DNA of 64,000 bases from Epiperipatus broadwayi. Its lineage: Eukaryota; Onychophora; Udeonychophora; Euonychophora; Peripatidae. Positions 50,081 through 60,875 of this stretch are shown piece by piece. The translations under genes and the position numbers were made by a program. The notes beneath the pieces were generated by a model. It worked only from the letters and a program-made list of their open reading frames with translations. It did not search any database and had not been told where the DNA came from. How positions within the stretch are numbered: position 1 is the first letter of the stretch; each line of letters begins with the position of its first letter. Where the stretch lies: assembly GCA_028023455.1 (NCBI GenBank), contig JAQFVV010000018.1:8730679-8794678 (forward strand), written 5' to 3'.

Positions 50081-50394
50081 TGTTAAAAGTTACCTTTGCT
50101 TATGTCTTTCTATAGTTCAATTATTACTTCTTAAAAATAAGCACACGTATATATATATATGCAAACAAAAAAATAATATCAATAAATAAATAAATATTTT
50201 TTTAGCAATATAATTATAAATAAAAATAATCATATTATTATTTTGTTCAGAGGATCGTAAGTTTTGGACAGCCAAATGGCAAGTTAAACACGGCAGTTTT
50301 TCTGTTGGATCCAATTGAATTACCTGTTTTACTTTGGCTAAGAATTGACTTTAAAAACTATACTTTTGACAATTCCTGTTATATATTACACAGT

Positions 50395-50925
50395 AAATAT
50401 CGTATGAGTATACTTAATGTGTTTTTATAAATATTATTTAAAAACCAAAATCATTTACTGTTTGTTTAGTAACAATTTTTTTGTGTAGTGGCATCATTTC
50501 ATTAAGATCACAAATCATTTTTTTTTTTTTGATTGGGAATGTCATTCTTAAAAGTTGTCAGTATGAAAGTTGTACATATAGTTAATGTCTTTTTATAAAT
50601 ATTATTTAAAAACTAAAATCATTTACTGTTTGTTTAGTGCGTATTTAAACTAACAATTTTTTTGTGTAATGCTGTCATTTCATTAAGATCACAAATCACA
50701 TTTTTTTTGACTAGGAATGTTATTCTTAAAAGTTGTCAGTATGAAAGTTGTACATATAGTTAATGTCTTTTTATAAATATTATTTAAAAACTAAAATCAT
50801 TTATTGTTTGTTTAGAGAATACTTAACTAACAATTTTTTTGGGTAATGCTGTTATTTCATTAAGATCGCAAATCACTTTTTTTTTTTATTTCAAATGTTC
50901 TGAAAATTGTTAGTGTTCAAGTCGT
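50395..50925. repeat. Tandem repeat, about 3 units of 165-180 bp
   Basis: TTAATGT(G/C)TTTTTATAAATATT recurs at about 50415, 50581 and 50759. Each is followed by CATTTACTGTTTGTTTAG-like, CTAACAATTTTTTTG and TTTCATTAAGATC(A/G)CAAATCA blocks. Non-coding. Confidence 0.85.
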
Positions 50926-51012
50926 ATAAATTTGAATGACTTGTTTAAAATTATACATTTCTTATTGAAAATGACAAATATATTATGTTTTTACTTTTAT
51001 TTATTTTCAGTC

Positions 51013-51256
51013 CTGCAATATGGAACATACATTAGAGCTACTGCACTTGTTCACATTCATATCAACCTCTCAATTATATTGTAAATCTTGCCACAATACC
51101 ATGTACAAGATTCGTGTATATATTTTTTTTGCTAAAAAAAGTCATGTACAAGATCTGTGTACACATTATTTTGGTCAGATCCCAAGATTACAAAGTTATC
51201 AGTGGATTGATACGAATGTGAACAGGCTCGTTCTAATACATGCTCCATGTTGCAGC
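51013..51256. mobile_element. MITE related to the Merlin termini
   Basis: Inverted ends CTGCAATATGGAACATACAT.. and ..ACATGCTCCATGTTGCAG. The inner parts ATTAGAGCTACTGCACTTGTTCAC and GTGAACAGGCTCGTTCTAAT match the Merlin terminus at 39.7/41.8 kb (TATTAGAGCTGCTACACCTTTTTAC-like). The inner CATGTACAAGAT(T/C) is duplicated. Length 244 bp, non-coding. Target duplication not resolved. Confidence 0.7.
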
Positions 51257-53655
51257 TTTAAGAGTCAAGTTTTTTTCTTTCCTTAACTTTTACAAATTTT
51301 AACTGAAATTACATAACTGAAAAAATACATGAAAAGTCAAAAAGTTCCATCCAATTTTAATAGAAAATTTTTTAAAACAACTGTAAAGAAAAATCTATAA
51401 AGAAAAAGTATAGCTATGAAAAATCCAAAAATATTTCTAGTATTTTTTTAATAAATTTTTGTTTAAAATCATAAGATTAGAAACTTTATAAAAAAACTAC
51501 TGCTCTATTGTTTGTAAATGCTTACATGTACATGTAAACCATGTGTACCATCTATATGTATATAAGCTTAATGTCATGTGGACATGTAGATATAATATAT
51601 ATTTGATGAGATTTGTTTGTTTACAATTTAGGTTTTCAATTTTTGGTTTAATCTTTCAACACTGAATTAATGGAGATATGGAAAAAAAATATTTAAAGAC
51701 TTTTTTTCTAATTCCAACATGATGCATAAATTGAGGTTATTATTATACTGGTCAAATACATTATTCACCCAACATGACCTGAACCCATGAAACCAGACTT
51801 CAAACCCAGTCAAACAATAGAATTTATATTAAAGACCAAACTGAATTCAAACCCAATTCACGAGCTCAGATCAAAACCTAATGGACAACACATATTGATG
51901 GCAATGAGACTATGCACCATGAACTAGCTCAACAGATGTGATGATTACTGAGACCACTTATCTGACTAACTAATGTATGATAAAATGACTAGGATATTTC
52001 TGAATAAATTCACATATGTATATTTGGGTTGCCAATACAAACAGTGAGCATAAATATTTAAAACTAATCAATAAATAATAAACAATCCAACCAAGTATGT
52101 ATATAAAATATTTAATAATAAGCAAATATTTGTTCAAATATTTATGATGAGTTATTATAAATTATCTCTAGTCTTTGGAGCATGGATTACAATGTACAAT
52201 AAATAAAGGCAGTTGTACTCATATGCCAATAATTAATATGTAAGGATTTAATAAATATGTTTATCTATGCCCCGACAAAGTAGATAAGTGTAAATAACAA
52301 TACCTATGGTGTTTGGTTTGTGCGAATGAATTACATACATTATTTGTTATTTGGTATTTTATTTGGAAAAGAAAATATGATTCTAATTTTATGTAAGAAG
52401 GAGATGAGATTTATCTTCTATACATCCATAATCAATTCATGAACAGCATGATAAATACATAGGGTATAACTTCAATATCTAACAAAAAAAAATATTTAAA
52501 TTATCAATAAATATAAAATTGTTTGATTTTAATAAAATCAATTCATTACAATTTATAAAGCAAAAGAGCGGGCCTTTATTTGAACTAAGAAATAAAATGG
52601 TACTAACCGCATTACGAGCAGCAAAATGAATATGAAATAAAATGGTTTGTTGGTGATTCAAGAAGTAGAAGAGCAGCTTGTATTCAACAAGTCATTTATG
52701 CCCTACAAATGATTCATGGAACACGGGGCAAGCCAGGTCGGGACACAGCCGTGAATCTTTGGTGTTCCAATACAACGACGAGTGAGGGAAGAAGTGATTT
52801 CTTCCTATATATTTGAAATATCAATAATATCACCAAAATGACCAACCCAAGAAGCAAGAGGATGGCTTGTGTTAGCAACGTTCTGAATAGTGTGGATATA
52901 ATAATCATCATATTTGTTTAATATAGTCCAAATTATATAATAGATGCTTAACATAATGACCTGATCATATCAGATTAAAATCAAACTTACTTGGAGCAAA
53001 TGTGCTTAAATGCAACTATATAATCATAATAATAATACCCTTTATATCATGCCCTTCCTGTACACAATTATAAAATACAAGATTTAAATTAGAATATATT
53101 TATTTTATTTTCCTTATTAAACTTTCGTAGAACATTAATAAATGTGATCAATATGAATAGATAATTTTGTATAACTTAAATAAAATAGCCGAGAGCATAG
53201 GTTATAAACTGAGTTAATAATACTTCTCAGCTGTTGGTAAAATCATATCAGACATTAAATAAATCTTTCAACTCAATAATTAATAAAACCGTATTAATTT
53301 AGTTCTAACGGGCAATAATTAAACTATAAAATTTAATGCAATACTATTTTCTTAGGGTGAGTTTAAATGAAAGAGATTATTATCGAGTTGAAAGTATTAT
53401 TGGCATATTATCACAAATAAATGATATTAATAATCATTCAAATAAATATAATTAAAATTAGTTAAAACGAACCTTCATAATAGGAGAAAGAAAGTTAATA
53501 AGATATTAATTTTAAGACTAGAGATAACAGAATAGAGAATTCCTATAACAAAATTTAACACATTATAAAGTGAATAGAGAAATTTTAGAGAGTAGTTAAC
53601 TTAAATTATGATTAAGCATCACATGATCACATTTCCTATTCTAGCACATTAATTG
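51257..53655. other. AT-rich DNA with a G+C-richer island at 52.55-52.91 kb
   Basis: The island contains CACGGGGCAAGCCAGGTCGGGAC and an open minus frame (52714-52911), but I recognise no domain. It may be an old transposon fragment. Elsewhere nothing is supported. Confidence 0.4.
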
Positions 53656-53659
53656 TTGA

Positions 53660-53768
53660 TAAACAGAGCAAAACTCTCCATACAGTATTGCCACTTGTGC
53701 TAAACAGAGTATTGATTACTCTGTTTAGCATAGGTGGCAATACTGTATGGAGAGTTTTGCTCTGTTTA
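53660..53768. mobile_element. Near-perfect hairpin element, 52-bp arms
   Basis: Left arm 53660-53711 (starting TAAACAGAGCAAAACTCTCC) and right arm 53717-53768 are almost exact reverse complements around a 5-nt loop. The arm itself starts and ends with TAAACAGAG, giving nested short repeats. Shares TAAACAGAGC with the 638-1158 foldback. Confidence 0.9.
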
Positions 53769-54744
53769 CTAAATTATGATTTGAGATAGAGTTCATGAAC
53801 AGACCAGGAGGTTGCAGTTTATAAAGTAAAAAGGATTACCAGTCCTTTCATGGCTCGCTCATTAAAACAACATAGGTGCACACTTGATTCATGTGAATTT
53901 CATTTATAGATTAGTTTCCTTCCGTATTTCAGCAGCTTATGATTGGTATTGAAAAGTTCTGTTCAGCAGCAACATTTTGAAGATTTGTGGAGAACTTTGG
54001 GATCCAGCAATCAGATCCCCGAAGTTAGCCACGTACCATGCTGAAAATACTATTAAAAATCAAAATTGAAAAGGATGTAGTTTCTGATAGCAACTCCTCT
54101 TAATTTAATAGTAATGGCTCCCTTATAGAAAATTTTCCGGATTATTTATACTCTTTCCTATGGTTTCCCACCCATTCTGATTTTGGTACCTTAAGGCTAA
54201 AGCTTTTACATTATTACAAACCCAAATTTTCTCTAATTGATTTCCGATCCATTCCTCCATAAGACTTTCAAATACATTAACTTTGAATTCGTTTTCTATT
54301 TAGAAAATGAATTTGTAAATCTGAACAAACAATTTTAATTTAGCACTGTCCTCAAAGTTTTAACTTGTCATTTTAACTAATTAATAAATGATTCCCTATT
54401 GTCTTTGGGAAAGGACGATCTGAAAGCTTATCGAAAGAATGTAACTTTTAATCATATAAATTTGAACAAAATGGTAAAATATAAAATAAAACATTCCGAT
54501 GTAATAAAACTTTATAACAAATATATATATTTAACTATTTACAAATATATACATACAATCCACATAATTAAAATATATATATTTTCATGAATATTTTATC
54601 ATGGGGTAATTAATAACATTAACAAATTTAAACATAAGATAATTAGCTTCAATAAATACTTAACTAATAACCTCAGTTTTAACTGAACCTAACGTATATT
54701 GAAGATAGTATAAAGTCTTATTACATTCGGAAATATTCACTGTT
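53769..54744. other. AT-rich DNA, nothing recognised
   Basis: No coding or repeat signal; the plus ORF at 54399-54590 is unrecognised. Confidence 0.4.
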
Positions 54745-54835
54745 AGTGACAGGGTTTGAACTAGGTTAAAGGTGGAATCTCATGAAGCTCGGATCGAACT
54801 TAGATACGACCGCTTCATTATGCATAACCACAAAA
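54745..54835 (-). mobile_element. tRNA-like SINE fragment
   Basis: The minus strand GTGGTTATGCATAATGAAGCGG (A-box-like) is followed about 12 nt later by AAGTTCGATCCGAG (B-box-like), then a short body. A G-rich/A-rich run (AAAAAAAAAGGGGGAG on the plus strand) abuts it. Single copy, so tentative. Confidence 0.4.
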
Positions 54836-55375
54836 AAAAAGGGGGAGAGATAGTTTAAACATCTATCTATCTTAAATTTTAGATGGAACTAAATAAATTT
54901 GAAAAAAGTAGTATAAATATATGTTCAATACATTCTTTTTTAACTTAATTCCCTAATATTTATTACTATCATATATAACTAAATTAATCATTACTTCTTT
55001 TCTCATTCTCTCTTTTTTTTTTACCTTACAGTCTTCGCTCACTTGATTAATACTAGGCCTGGTTACTATGAACTTATCAAGCCATTGGTCATTTCTCTGT
55101 ACTAACTAAGATTAAATGTTTATATTACACTTTCATAATTTAATTATATACATGACAATTCTGACTCAATCTTTTCTCTTTTTTTTTTTTTTTGCTTTGT
55201 AACTTTTTATTTTTAATGTTTTTTCTATACCTTTGATTTTTTTATTAGTGGTTGCTAGTAATGATGATGATTATGATTACAATAGTCATCAAATAGACCA
55301 GTGATTTGGTTTTAATATCCTATTATGTTGAATAATGAACTTTAAGAAAAAATATTCATATTATATATAAAATTA
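54836..55375. other. AT-rich DNA, nothing recognised
   Basis: Pyrimidine-rich runs near 55.01 and 55.18 kb only. Confidence 0.4.
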
Positions 55376-55640
55376 GAGGGTATTTGATCTCAGACTTTCA
55401 AGCTCTCTTTATCACTCACTCTATTTTATACAACCGATACACATAACCACATACATGTAGAAAAGTTAACTGATCTTTAATATATGTGCTGAGCCAGCAC
55501 TCATTAGTTAGTCCAGATTATCATCTACCATGCATATATTGGAGATCATTTATTTTTTCCACGTGGTCGTGTGTATCGGTTGTATAAAATGGAATGGATG
55601 ACTAAAAGGAGTTTGAAAGTCTGAGTTCAAATACCCTCTA
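55376..55640. mobile_element. Collapsed family D palindrome
   Basis: Left arm from GGGTATTTGATCTCAGACTTTC (55379) and right arm ending GAAAGTCTGAGTTCAAATACCC (about 55614-55635) are inverted copies. Each contains the CATAACCACATACATGTAGAAAAG or GTGTGTATCGGTTGTATAAAATGG blocks of the 3.65 kb element. The hammerhead in the left arm (minus, about 55480-55518) retains CTAATGA and stem II GTGCT/AGCAC but has lost GAAA; the right-arm copy is deleted. B-box-like GAGTTCAAATACC at 55623-55635. Confidence 0.65.
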
Positions 55641-57359
55641 ATTATATCTAGCTTAAGTATATATACTATATTTGTATTTAAATATTATATATAAAAAGAG
55701 AAAAATGTTTGTGATATTCATGCACAATATTTTTTAACTTTTTTATCTTTTTATTTCTTGAAACATCACAATGTTCATTTTTTCACATTTCGCGTTATCT
55801 TCTTAGCCAGAGAAATAAGTACTGTTAAAATAATTTGCATAATCTCATTATTCTTTTTAAACTAAGATTTTCCCCTTCTTTATCTCTATGCTTCTTTGTT
55901 AAAGATTCATTGATTTTGCCGGGACATTAAAAAACTATTATAAATAATTTAAAATTGACTTAGAAGATTAAAAATAAAAATATTTCTGATAATGAAAACA
56001 GTTATTTTTTGTTGTTGTTGTTTTAGTCTGTATGTGCGCACGCATTCATTTAAATAAGCAACAAATTCCCTCTAGAAAATCTACAATAACTTTAAACTAT
56101 TTTTATAACTTTTTTTTTAAAAAATTAGTTCTAGGTTTTGTTATATCTAAATTAATAGATATACATCAGACTTTATTCATTTGGCTTACGAGTAGTTTTG
56201 TTTTTTTTTAATGTTGTTTAGTGAAGTAATAGAAAAACAGATTCAAATGCTAAAGATTCTTGGATATCTCTTAGGAAAATAACAGAAAAATCTTAGTTGA
56301 TCAGATGCTAGGAAAATAACAGAAAAATCTTAGTTTGATCAGATGAAAGTATTATGCTCAACTTGAAACTTGAATAGTTTAATGTCATATGTTTTATCAA
56401 CAACTTTATGATTAATTTACTAGGTGGTTTGTTTTAATTATATTTTCCTTTTCAATTCCAAAGCCTCAGTGTAACAATAAGTAAAATCAAAAAATAATAA
56501 GTTGCAAAACAGGAAGATTTTCTTTTGCTCATTGACCATCTTTTAATAAGAACAAATTCTTTTTTTCACTCAGTGACCTTCTCATCAATTTGATGTTTTG
56601 TGGTAGATGTTCTTTTGCAATGATTTTTATAAGCAAAATGAACATATTTTTATCATCTTATTAAAATCCATGATGCAGCTGTAACATTAAGATGCTAAAA
56701 ACAAATTATATCAGGAGGAATGTCTGTTTATTGCTAATGAAGATCAAGTGTTATCACTTAATCTTGGTATTTTATTATCTTGATATTTCTTGTATTTTCC
56801 TGCAGCAAATTTAACATACAGACACTTAAGAAGTACCGTAATTACTTTTGTTGCTTATTTTATTATGTTCAAATTTGAATAAAATTATTTTTAAAAAAAT
56901 CAAGAAAATACTTTTGTCTTAATTAAATTATTTGATTTTTTTTAAAAAGAGATTGTATTCATTTACTAATAAAAAATATCAAAATTATATCACATTTCAG
57001 CTATTGCCTGGGTTTTTTTCTTTTCTTTTCAAATTTAGCTTAGCTCCAAAAATAATAATACATCAATTAGGAGTCTTTTTTTTTTAATTTTGAAACTTGT
57101 TTGTAATTATTTATATATTTGCATTCACATGACACTTTTTTGATTATTTTAATACGATCTTTGTCAATGCAAAAACTACAAAAATGTTTCAAAAATTTAC
57201 TTAACACGAAAAATAAACAAACGTCAGAACATATCAAAAACACATCTACAAGTCTATGAAAATTTTATAATTATTATATATCACTTTGTACTGAAAAAGT
57301 TGTTTTCTTATGAAAATACTTATGAAATTTTCATACATAACATATTTATGTCTGATTTA
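55641..57359. other. AT-rich DNA with a small tandem duplication
   Basis: A 36-38 bp unit (CTAGGAAAATAACAGAAAAA...) is repeated twice at about 56271-56345. Otherwise nothing recognised. Confidence 0.5.
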
Positions 57360-57360
57360 T

Positions 57361-57658
57361 AAACTTTTCATAATCTAGAATATAAATTACAAGCTTTGCA
57401 TTTTGGTTTCAAAATGATCTGACAAATATTATTATTATATTGTATCATGTCACCTTATAATATCAATTTTTAATTGACTGCTCACCTGGATACCTCATAA
57501 CTGAAAGGTAAACTTTTCATAATCTAGAATATAAATTACAAGCTTTGCATTTTGGTTTCAAAATGATCTGACAAATATTATTATTAGATTTTATCATGTC
57601 ACCTTATAATATCAATTTTTAATTGACTGCTCATCTGGATACCTCATAACTGAAAGGT
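57361..57658. repeat. 150-bp tandem duplication
   Basis: AAACTTTTCATAATCTAGAA starts at 57361 and again at 57511. The two copies are nearly identical through CATAACTGAAAGGTA. Recent local duplication, non-coding. Confidence 0.95.
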
Positions 57659-58016
57659 ATCTAAAACAAATACATGGGTAGGGGGTCATTAAAACTTTCC
57701 CTTATTTATATTTCCAAGTCATAAAAATACTATAATTATTATATATGTTTATGATATGCTTTAATTTTTTTATTATTTGTTTTATTTTTGTGTTTCAGGC
57801 AAATTTCTGAAATATCTTTGTAGTTTATGCCATGACAAAAATTATATTAAATAATCAAAACTTTGATTTATGGATCTAATATGTATAACAAGTTGATTTT
57901 TTTAATAAAAAAAAAAAGGGAAGGCAGGGGGTGGATAACGTTAATTAAATGACAAATCTAAATAATTTAGATTTTAGATAATAAAGTTAGTTTTTTTTTT
58001 TTGTTTTTTCAAATAT
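57659..58016. other. AT-rich flank of the PLE cluster
   Basis: No recognised feature; a (TA)n run at about 58014-58029 marks the 3' end of PLE copy A. Confidence 0.5.
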
Positions 58017-58029
58017 ATATATATATATA

Positions 58030-58244
58030 AATTATTAATCAATGTCTGTATTCCAATTATAATAAAATATATATAATTATTCAAAACAATACAATAATTA
58101 ATACAGTAACAATATTTTAAACAAACAAATATATACCAATTTAATAGAAGTACTTTCAACTATCTATGTAGTCGTTGTCAACTAGATTCAAATTGTATTA
58201 GAAAAAACCGTTACAAATGTAAACAAAAAGTAATACGTCATACA
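58030..58244 (-). repeat. PLE copy A 3' region (direct repeat of 60660-60875)
   Basis: About 215 bp downstream of the copy A stop codon, nearly identical to the segment downstream of copy B (60660-60875). Copy A is therefore bracketed by direct repeats, the pseudo-LTR arrangement known for Penelope-like elements. Contains a conserved stem-loop and GAAA-AGTACT string (58145-58185, minus) discussed in the findings. Confidence 0.85.
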
Positions 58245-60557
58245 TCAATTTTCCCACAATTCATTAATTTTTATATTGGCGGCCTGTCTGTTTATCAACT
58301 GTTGCTTTTCACTTTTTATTAACATAGCTTCTTTAATTTTGCGTTTATTATTATTTCTTTCAATACACAAAATCTTAACTTTATTAAAATCAAAATCAAA
58401 ACCATAATTACATGTTACATTATGATCAAAAAATACTGATGGTGATACATCATCATTTCTAACATTCTCTTGTCTTGATTTTTGCACTTGTTTATATAAC
58501 AACAAATGCTCCTTTGATCTTTTCTCCAATGTACATCGAGATTCCCCAATATATGCCTTTCCACAAACACATAGCCATTTATATATTGCACAACTTTGAT
58601 TTAAAATACTACACCTATTTTTTGAATTATTTATTAATCTATTTAAATTAGGAGTAGTATAAAATGCAACTCGACATATATTTTTATATATCTGTTTTAT
58701 AAATTTCACTTGTTCATTACAAATAAATGGTATTGATATCCAAGTATATTTTATCTTATCAATATCTATAGCATCTAAAATATTTCTATTATTATTAAAT
58801 TTAGTAACAATATTATAAATTAATTTATGATCATATCCAACATTTAACAAATCCATAATAAATACATTTATGTTACTTATTTTATCAGAACTATATTTAC
58901 ATAATTTATTATTCCTAAATAAAAATGATTTTAAACCAGATAATTTATGTGCTATTGGCACATTTGAATACCAAGGAATATATCCTCTTTTTTCAATATC
59001 TTTTATTACCATACAATAATCTAATTTATTTTTATTACGGGTAACTTTAATATCTAAATACTGAATTGATATTTTTTCTTCAAAAGATTTACTCCATTTT
59101 AAACCTTCTAAACTATTTAATTCATTGAATAATACATTTATAATATCTAAACTTCCACAAACAAAAACATCATCAACATACCTGTAATAAATTTTAATAC
59201 CTTGGCAATATATATTATTATTAAGAATTATATCTTCATATCTTGATACTACAAAACTACATATTTGTGAAACTACAAGAAGTCCCATAGGCCATCCGTA
59301 ATCCATTTTATAATAATTTTCATTAAACATAGCATATATATTTTTATCAATAAAATATAATACATCATTTACAAATTTTACTTTTTTAACATCAACTTTT
59401 TTTAACATTAAAGCATCTAATATAATTTTTATAGATTTTAATCTATCTATTGAACCGTACATCTCACATATATCAAATGTACAAATACTATCATTATTAT
59501 TAATATTAATATTTTGAATTTTCTTTACAAAATCAAACGATGAATTAATAGTATATTTTCCAAATCCAAGAACATCTTTTAATAATGTTTCTATAAATCT
59601 ACAAGTTTCATAGTAAAATGATCCACCAAAGTCAATCATTAATCTTAAAGGTTTATCTTGTTTATGTAGTTTAATATTCGAAAAAATTCTAGGACAAATT
59701 GCAGCAGATGGATAAAGATGATAATACGTATGAGCATCTATATATTTATTCTTTTTAGCTTTTTTTAAAATATCATCAATAAACTTTACACGTAAATTTT
59801 CAATGTTTATTTTTCCAACCTTTTTAAATTTAAGCTTTTCCATTTGAATTAAAACTTTATCGTAGTAATCAAGTTTTGACATAAGACATAACCTCAACCC
59901 CTTATCTTCTTTTAAACAAACAAGATCGTTATCATGAATAAACTTTTTAAATCTAAATATATGCGAATTCCAATTGCAATTAGCTCTGTTTTTAAATTTC
60001 TTAATGTTAACTTTTTGTATTAATTCCTTTGATACTTCAGGAGAACATTTAATTACACTAAAAGAATGTTCAACAGCAGCTTTTAACTCTAAATTACTAT
60101 CCACCCACATACCACCAACGTATTTAGAACCATAATTCAAAATATATTCTTGTTGAAAATCAATATCCATGTTAGATAAATTGACATAGTTACTATTTTT
60201 TCTCCTATTTACATTTTTATTATATAGAAACGTAATTTTACGATCAAATTTTTTATAAATTTTTATATTGTAGTTATTAAAATAATATTGACATCGACTT
60301 TTATAATTAAACCATTCATCAACATCATGAAGATTAATAAAATAATTTAAACACTTTAAATATTTACGCTGATTAAACAAAAAACATTTGCATTGACAAA
60401 TTATATTCCGTAAAATAATCATTTTAATATCTTGTATTTTAGTATCTTGCAAATTGCATTCCTTATTTATTTTAACATTGCAACAGTTTGGGAAAATATG
60501 ACTCATTTTACAATTATATAAAAATTGCAATCTACCTTTTAGACGTATTATTCTCAT
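58245..60557 (-). CDS. Penelope-like element polyprotein (RT + GIY-YIG), copy A
   Basis: An intact ORF. The open frame begins after a TGA at 60564-60566; its first triplet is GTG (60563) and the first ATG is at 60557, giving about 770 aa, close to the usual PLE length. Numbering from the GTG, the N-terminus (1-100) has Cys-rich pairs (CQCKC). RT motif 1 lies near 291-312 (KLHKQDKPLRLMIDF), motif A FDICEMYGSI has Asp364, motif B is GWPMGLLVVSQ near 423, and motif C YRYVDDVFV has Asp464/465. HKLSGLKSFLFR is at 539-550. The C-terminal GIY-YIG domain (about 651-760) shows AIY659-661, CVC, AYIG670-673, Arg676, KRSKEH, and Glu745. It encodes the enzyme for target-primed retrotransposition. Oddities: the first Gly of GIY is Ala, and motif B has Leu where copies B and C have Pro (GLPVV). 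An overlapping short upstream ATG lies in another frame. The activity of this copy is uncertain. Confidence 0.93.
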   Translation of the reverse strand: MRIIRLKGRLQFLYNCKMSHIFPNCCNVKINKECNLQDTKIQDIKMIILRNIICQCKCFLFNQRKYLKCLNYFINLHDVDEWFNYKSRCQYYFNNYNIKIYKKFDRKITFLYNKNVNRRKNSNYVNLSNMDIDFQQEYILNYGSKYVGGMWVDSNLELKAAVEHSFSVIKCSPEVSKELIQKVNIKKFKNRANCNWNSHIFRFKKFIHDNDLVCLKEDKGLRLCLMSKLDYYDKVLIQMEKLKFKKVGKINIENLRVKFIDDILKKAKKNKYIDAHTYYHLYPSAAICPRIFSNIKLHKQDKPLRLMIDFGGSFYYETCRFIETLLKDVLGFGKYTINSSFDFVKKIQNININNNDSICTFDICEMYGSIDRLKSIKIILDALMLKKVDVKKVKFVNDVLYFIDKNIYAMFNENYYKMDYGWPMGLLVVSQICSFVVSRYEDIILNNNIYCQGIKIYYRYVDDVFVCGSLDIINVLFNELNSLEGLKWSKSFEEKISIQYLDIKVTRNKNKLDYCMVIKDIEKRGYIPWYSNVPIAHKLSGLKSFLFRNNKLCKYSSDKISNINVFIMDLLNVGYDHKLIYNIVTKFNNNRNILDAIDIDKIKYTWISIPFICNEQVKFIKQIYKNICRVAFYTTPNLNRLINNSKNRCSILNQSCAIYKWLCVCGKAYIGESRCTLEKRSKEHLLLYKQVQKSRQENVRNDDVSPSVFFDHNVTCNYGFDFDFNKVKILCIERNNNKRKIKEAMLIKSEKQQLINRQAANIKINELWEN

Positions 60558-60659
60558 TGACACTCACTTCCATTCTTGTAAAATCCAAATTTGATTATCC
60601 ATATTAAAAATTTAGTATTCCAAAGTAAACGTAACTCAATAAATAACCGTATTATATGT
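60558..60659 (-). promoter_or_regulatory. PLE copy A 5' untranslated leader
   Basis: About 100 bp between the start of copy A and the 3' end of copy B. Its first part (CCATTCTTGTAAAATCCAAA on the plus strand) is shared with the 5' end of copy C at 61933-61958. No promoter motif can be named; PLE promoters normally lie in the upstream repeat, here the 3' region of copy B. Confidence 0.5.
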
Positions 60660-60875
60660 AAATTATTAATCAATGTCTGTATTCCAATTATAATAAAATA
60701 TATAGAATTATTCAAAACAATACAATAATTAATACAGTGACAATATTTTAAACAAACAAATATATACCAATTTAATAGAAGTACTTTCAACTATCTATGT
60801 AGTCGTTGTCAACTAGATTCAAATTGTATTAGAAAAAAACGTTACAAATGTAAACAAAAAGTAATATGTCATACA
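60660..60875 (-). repeat. PLE copy B 3' region / upstream pseudo-LTR of copy A
   Basis: Direct repeat of 58030-58244, nearly identical. Joined to the copy A leader at a short AAATTATTAATCAATG boundary near 60658. Confidence 0.85.

Noticed and set aside
52714-52911. Hydrophobic 65-aa minus ORF resembling a membrane protein
   Set aside because: The frame is short, alternative frames look equally open, and no family is recognised; kept only as a G+C-richer island.
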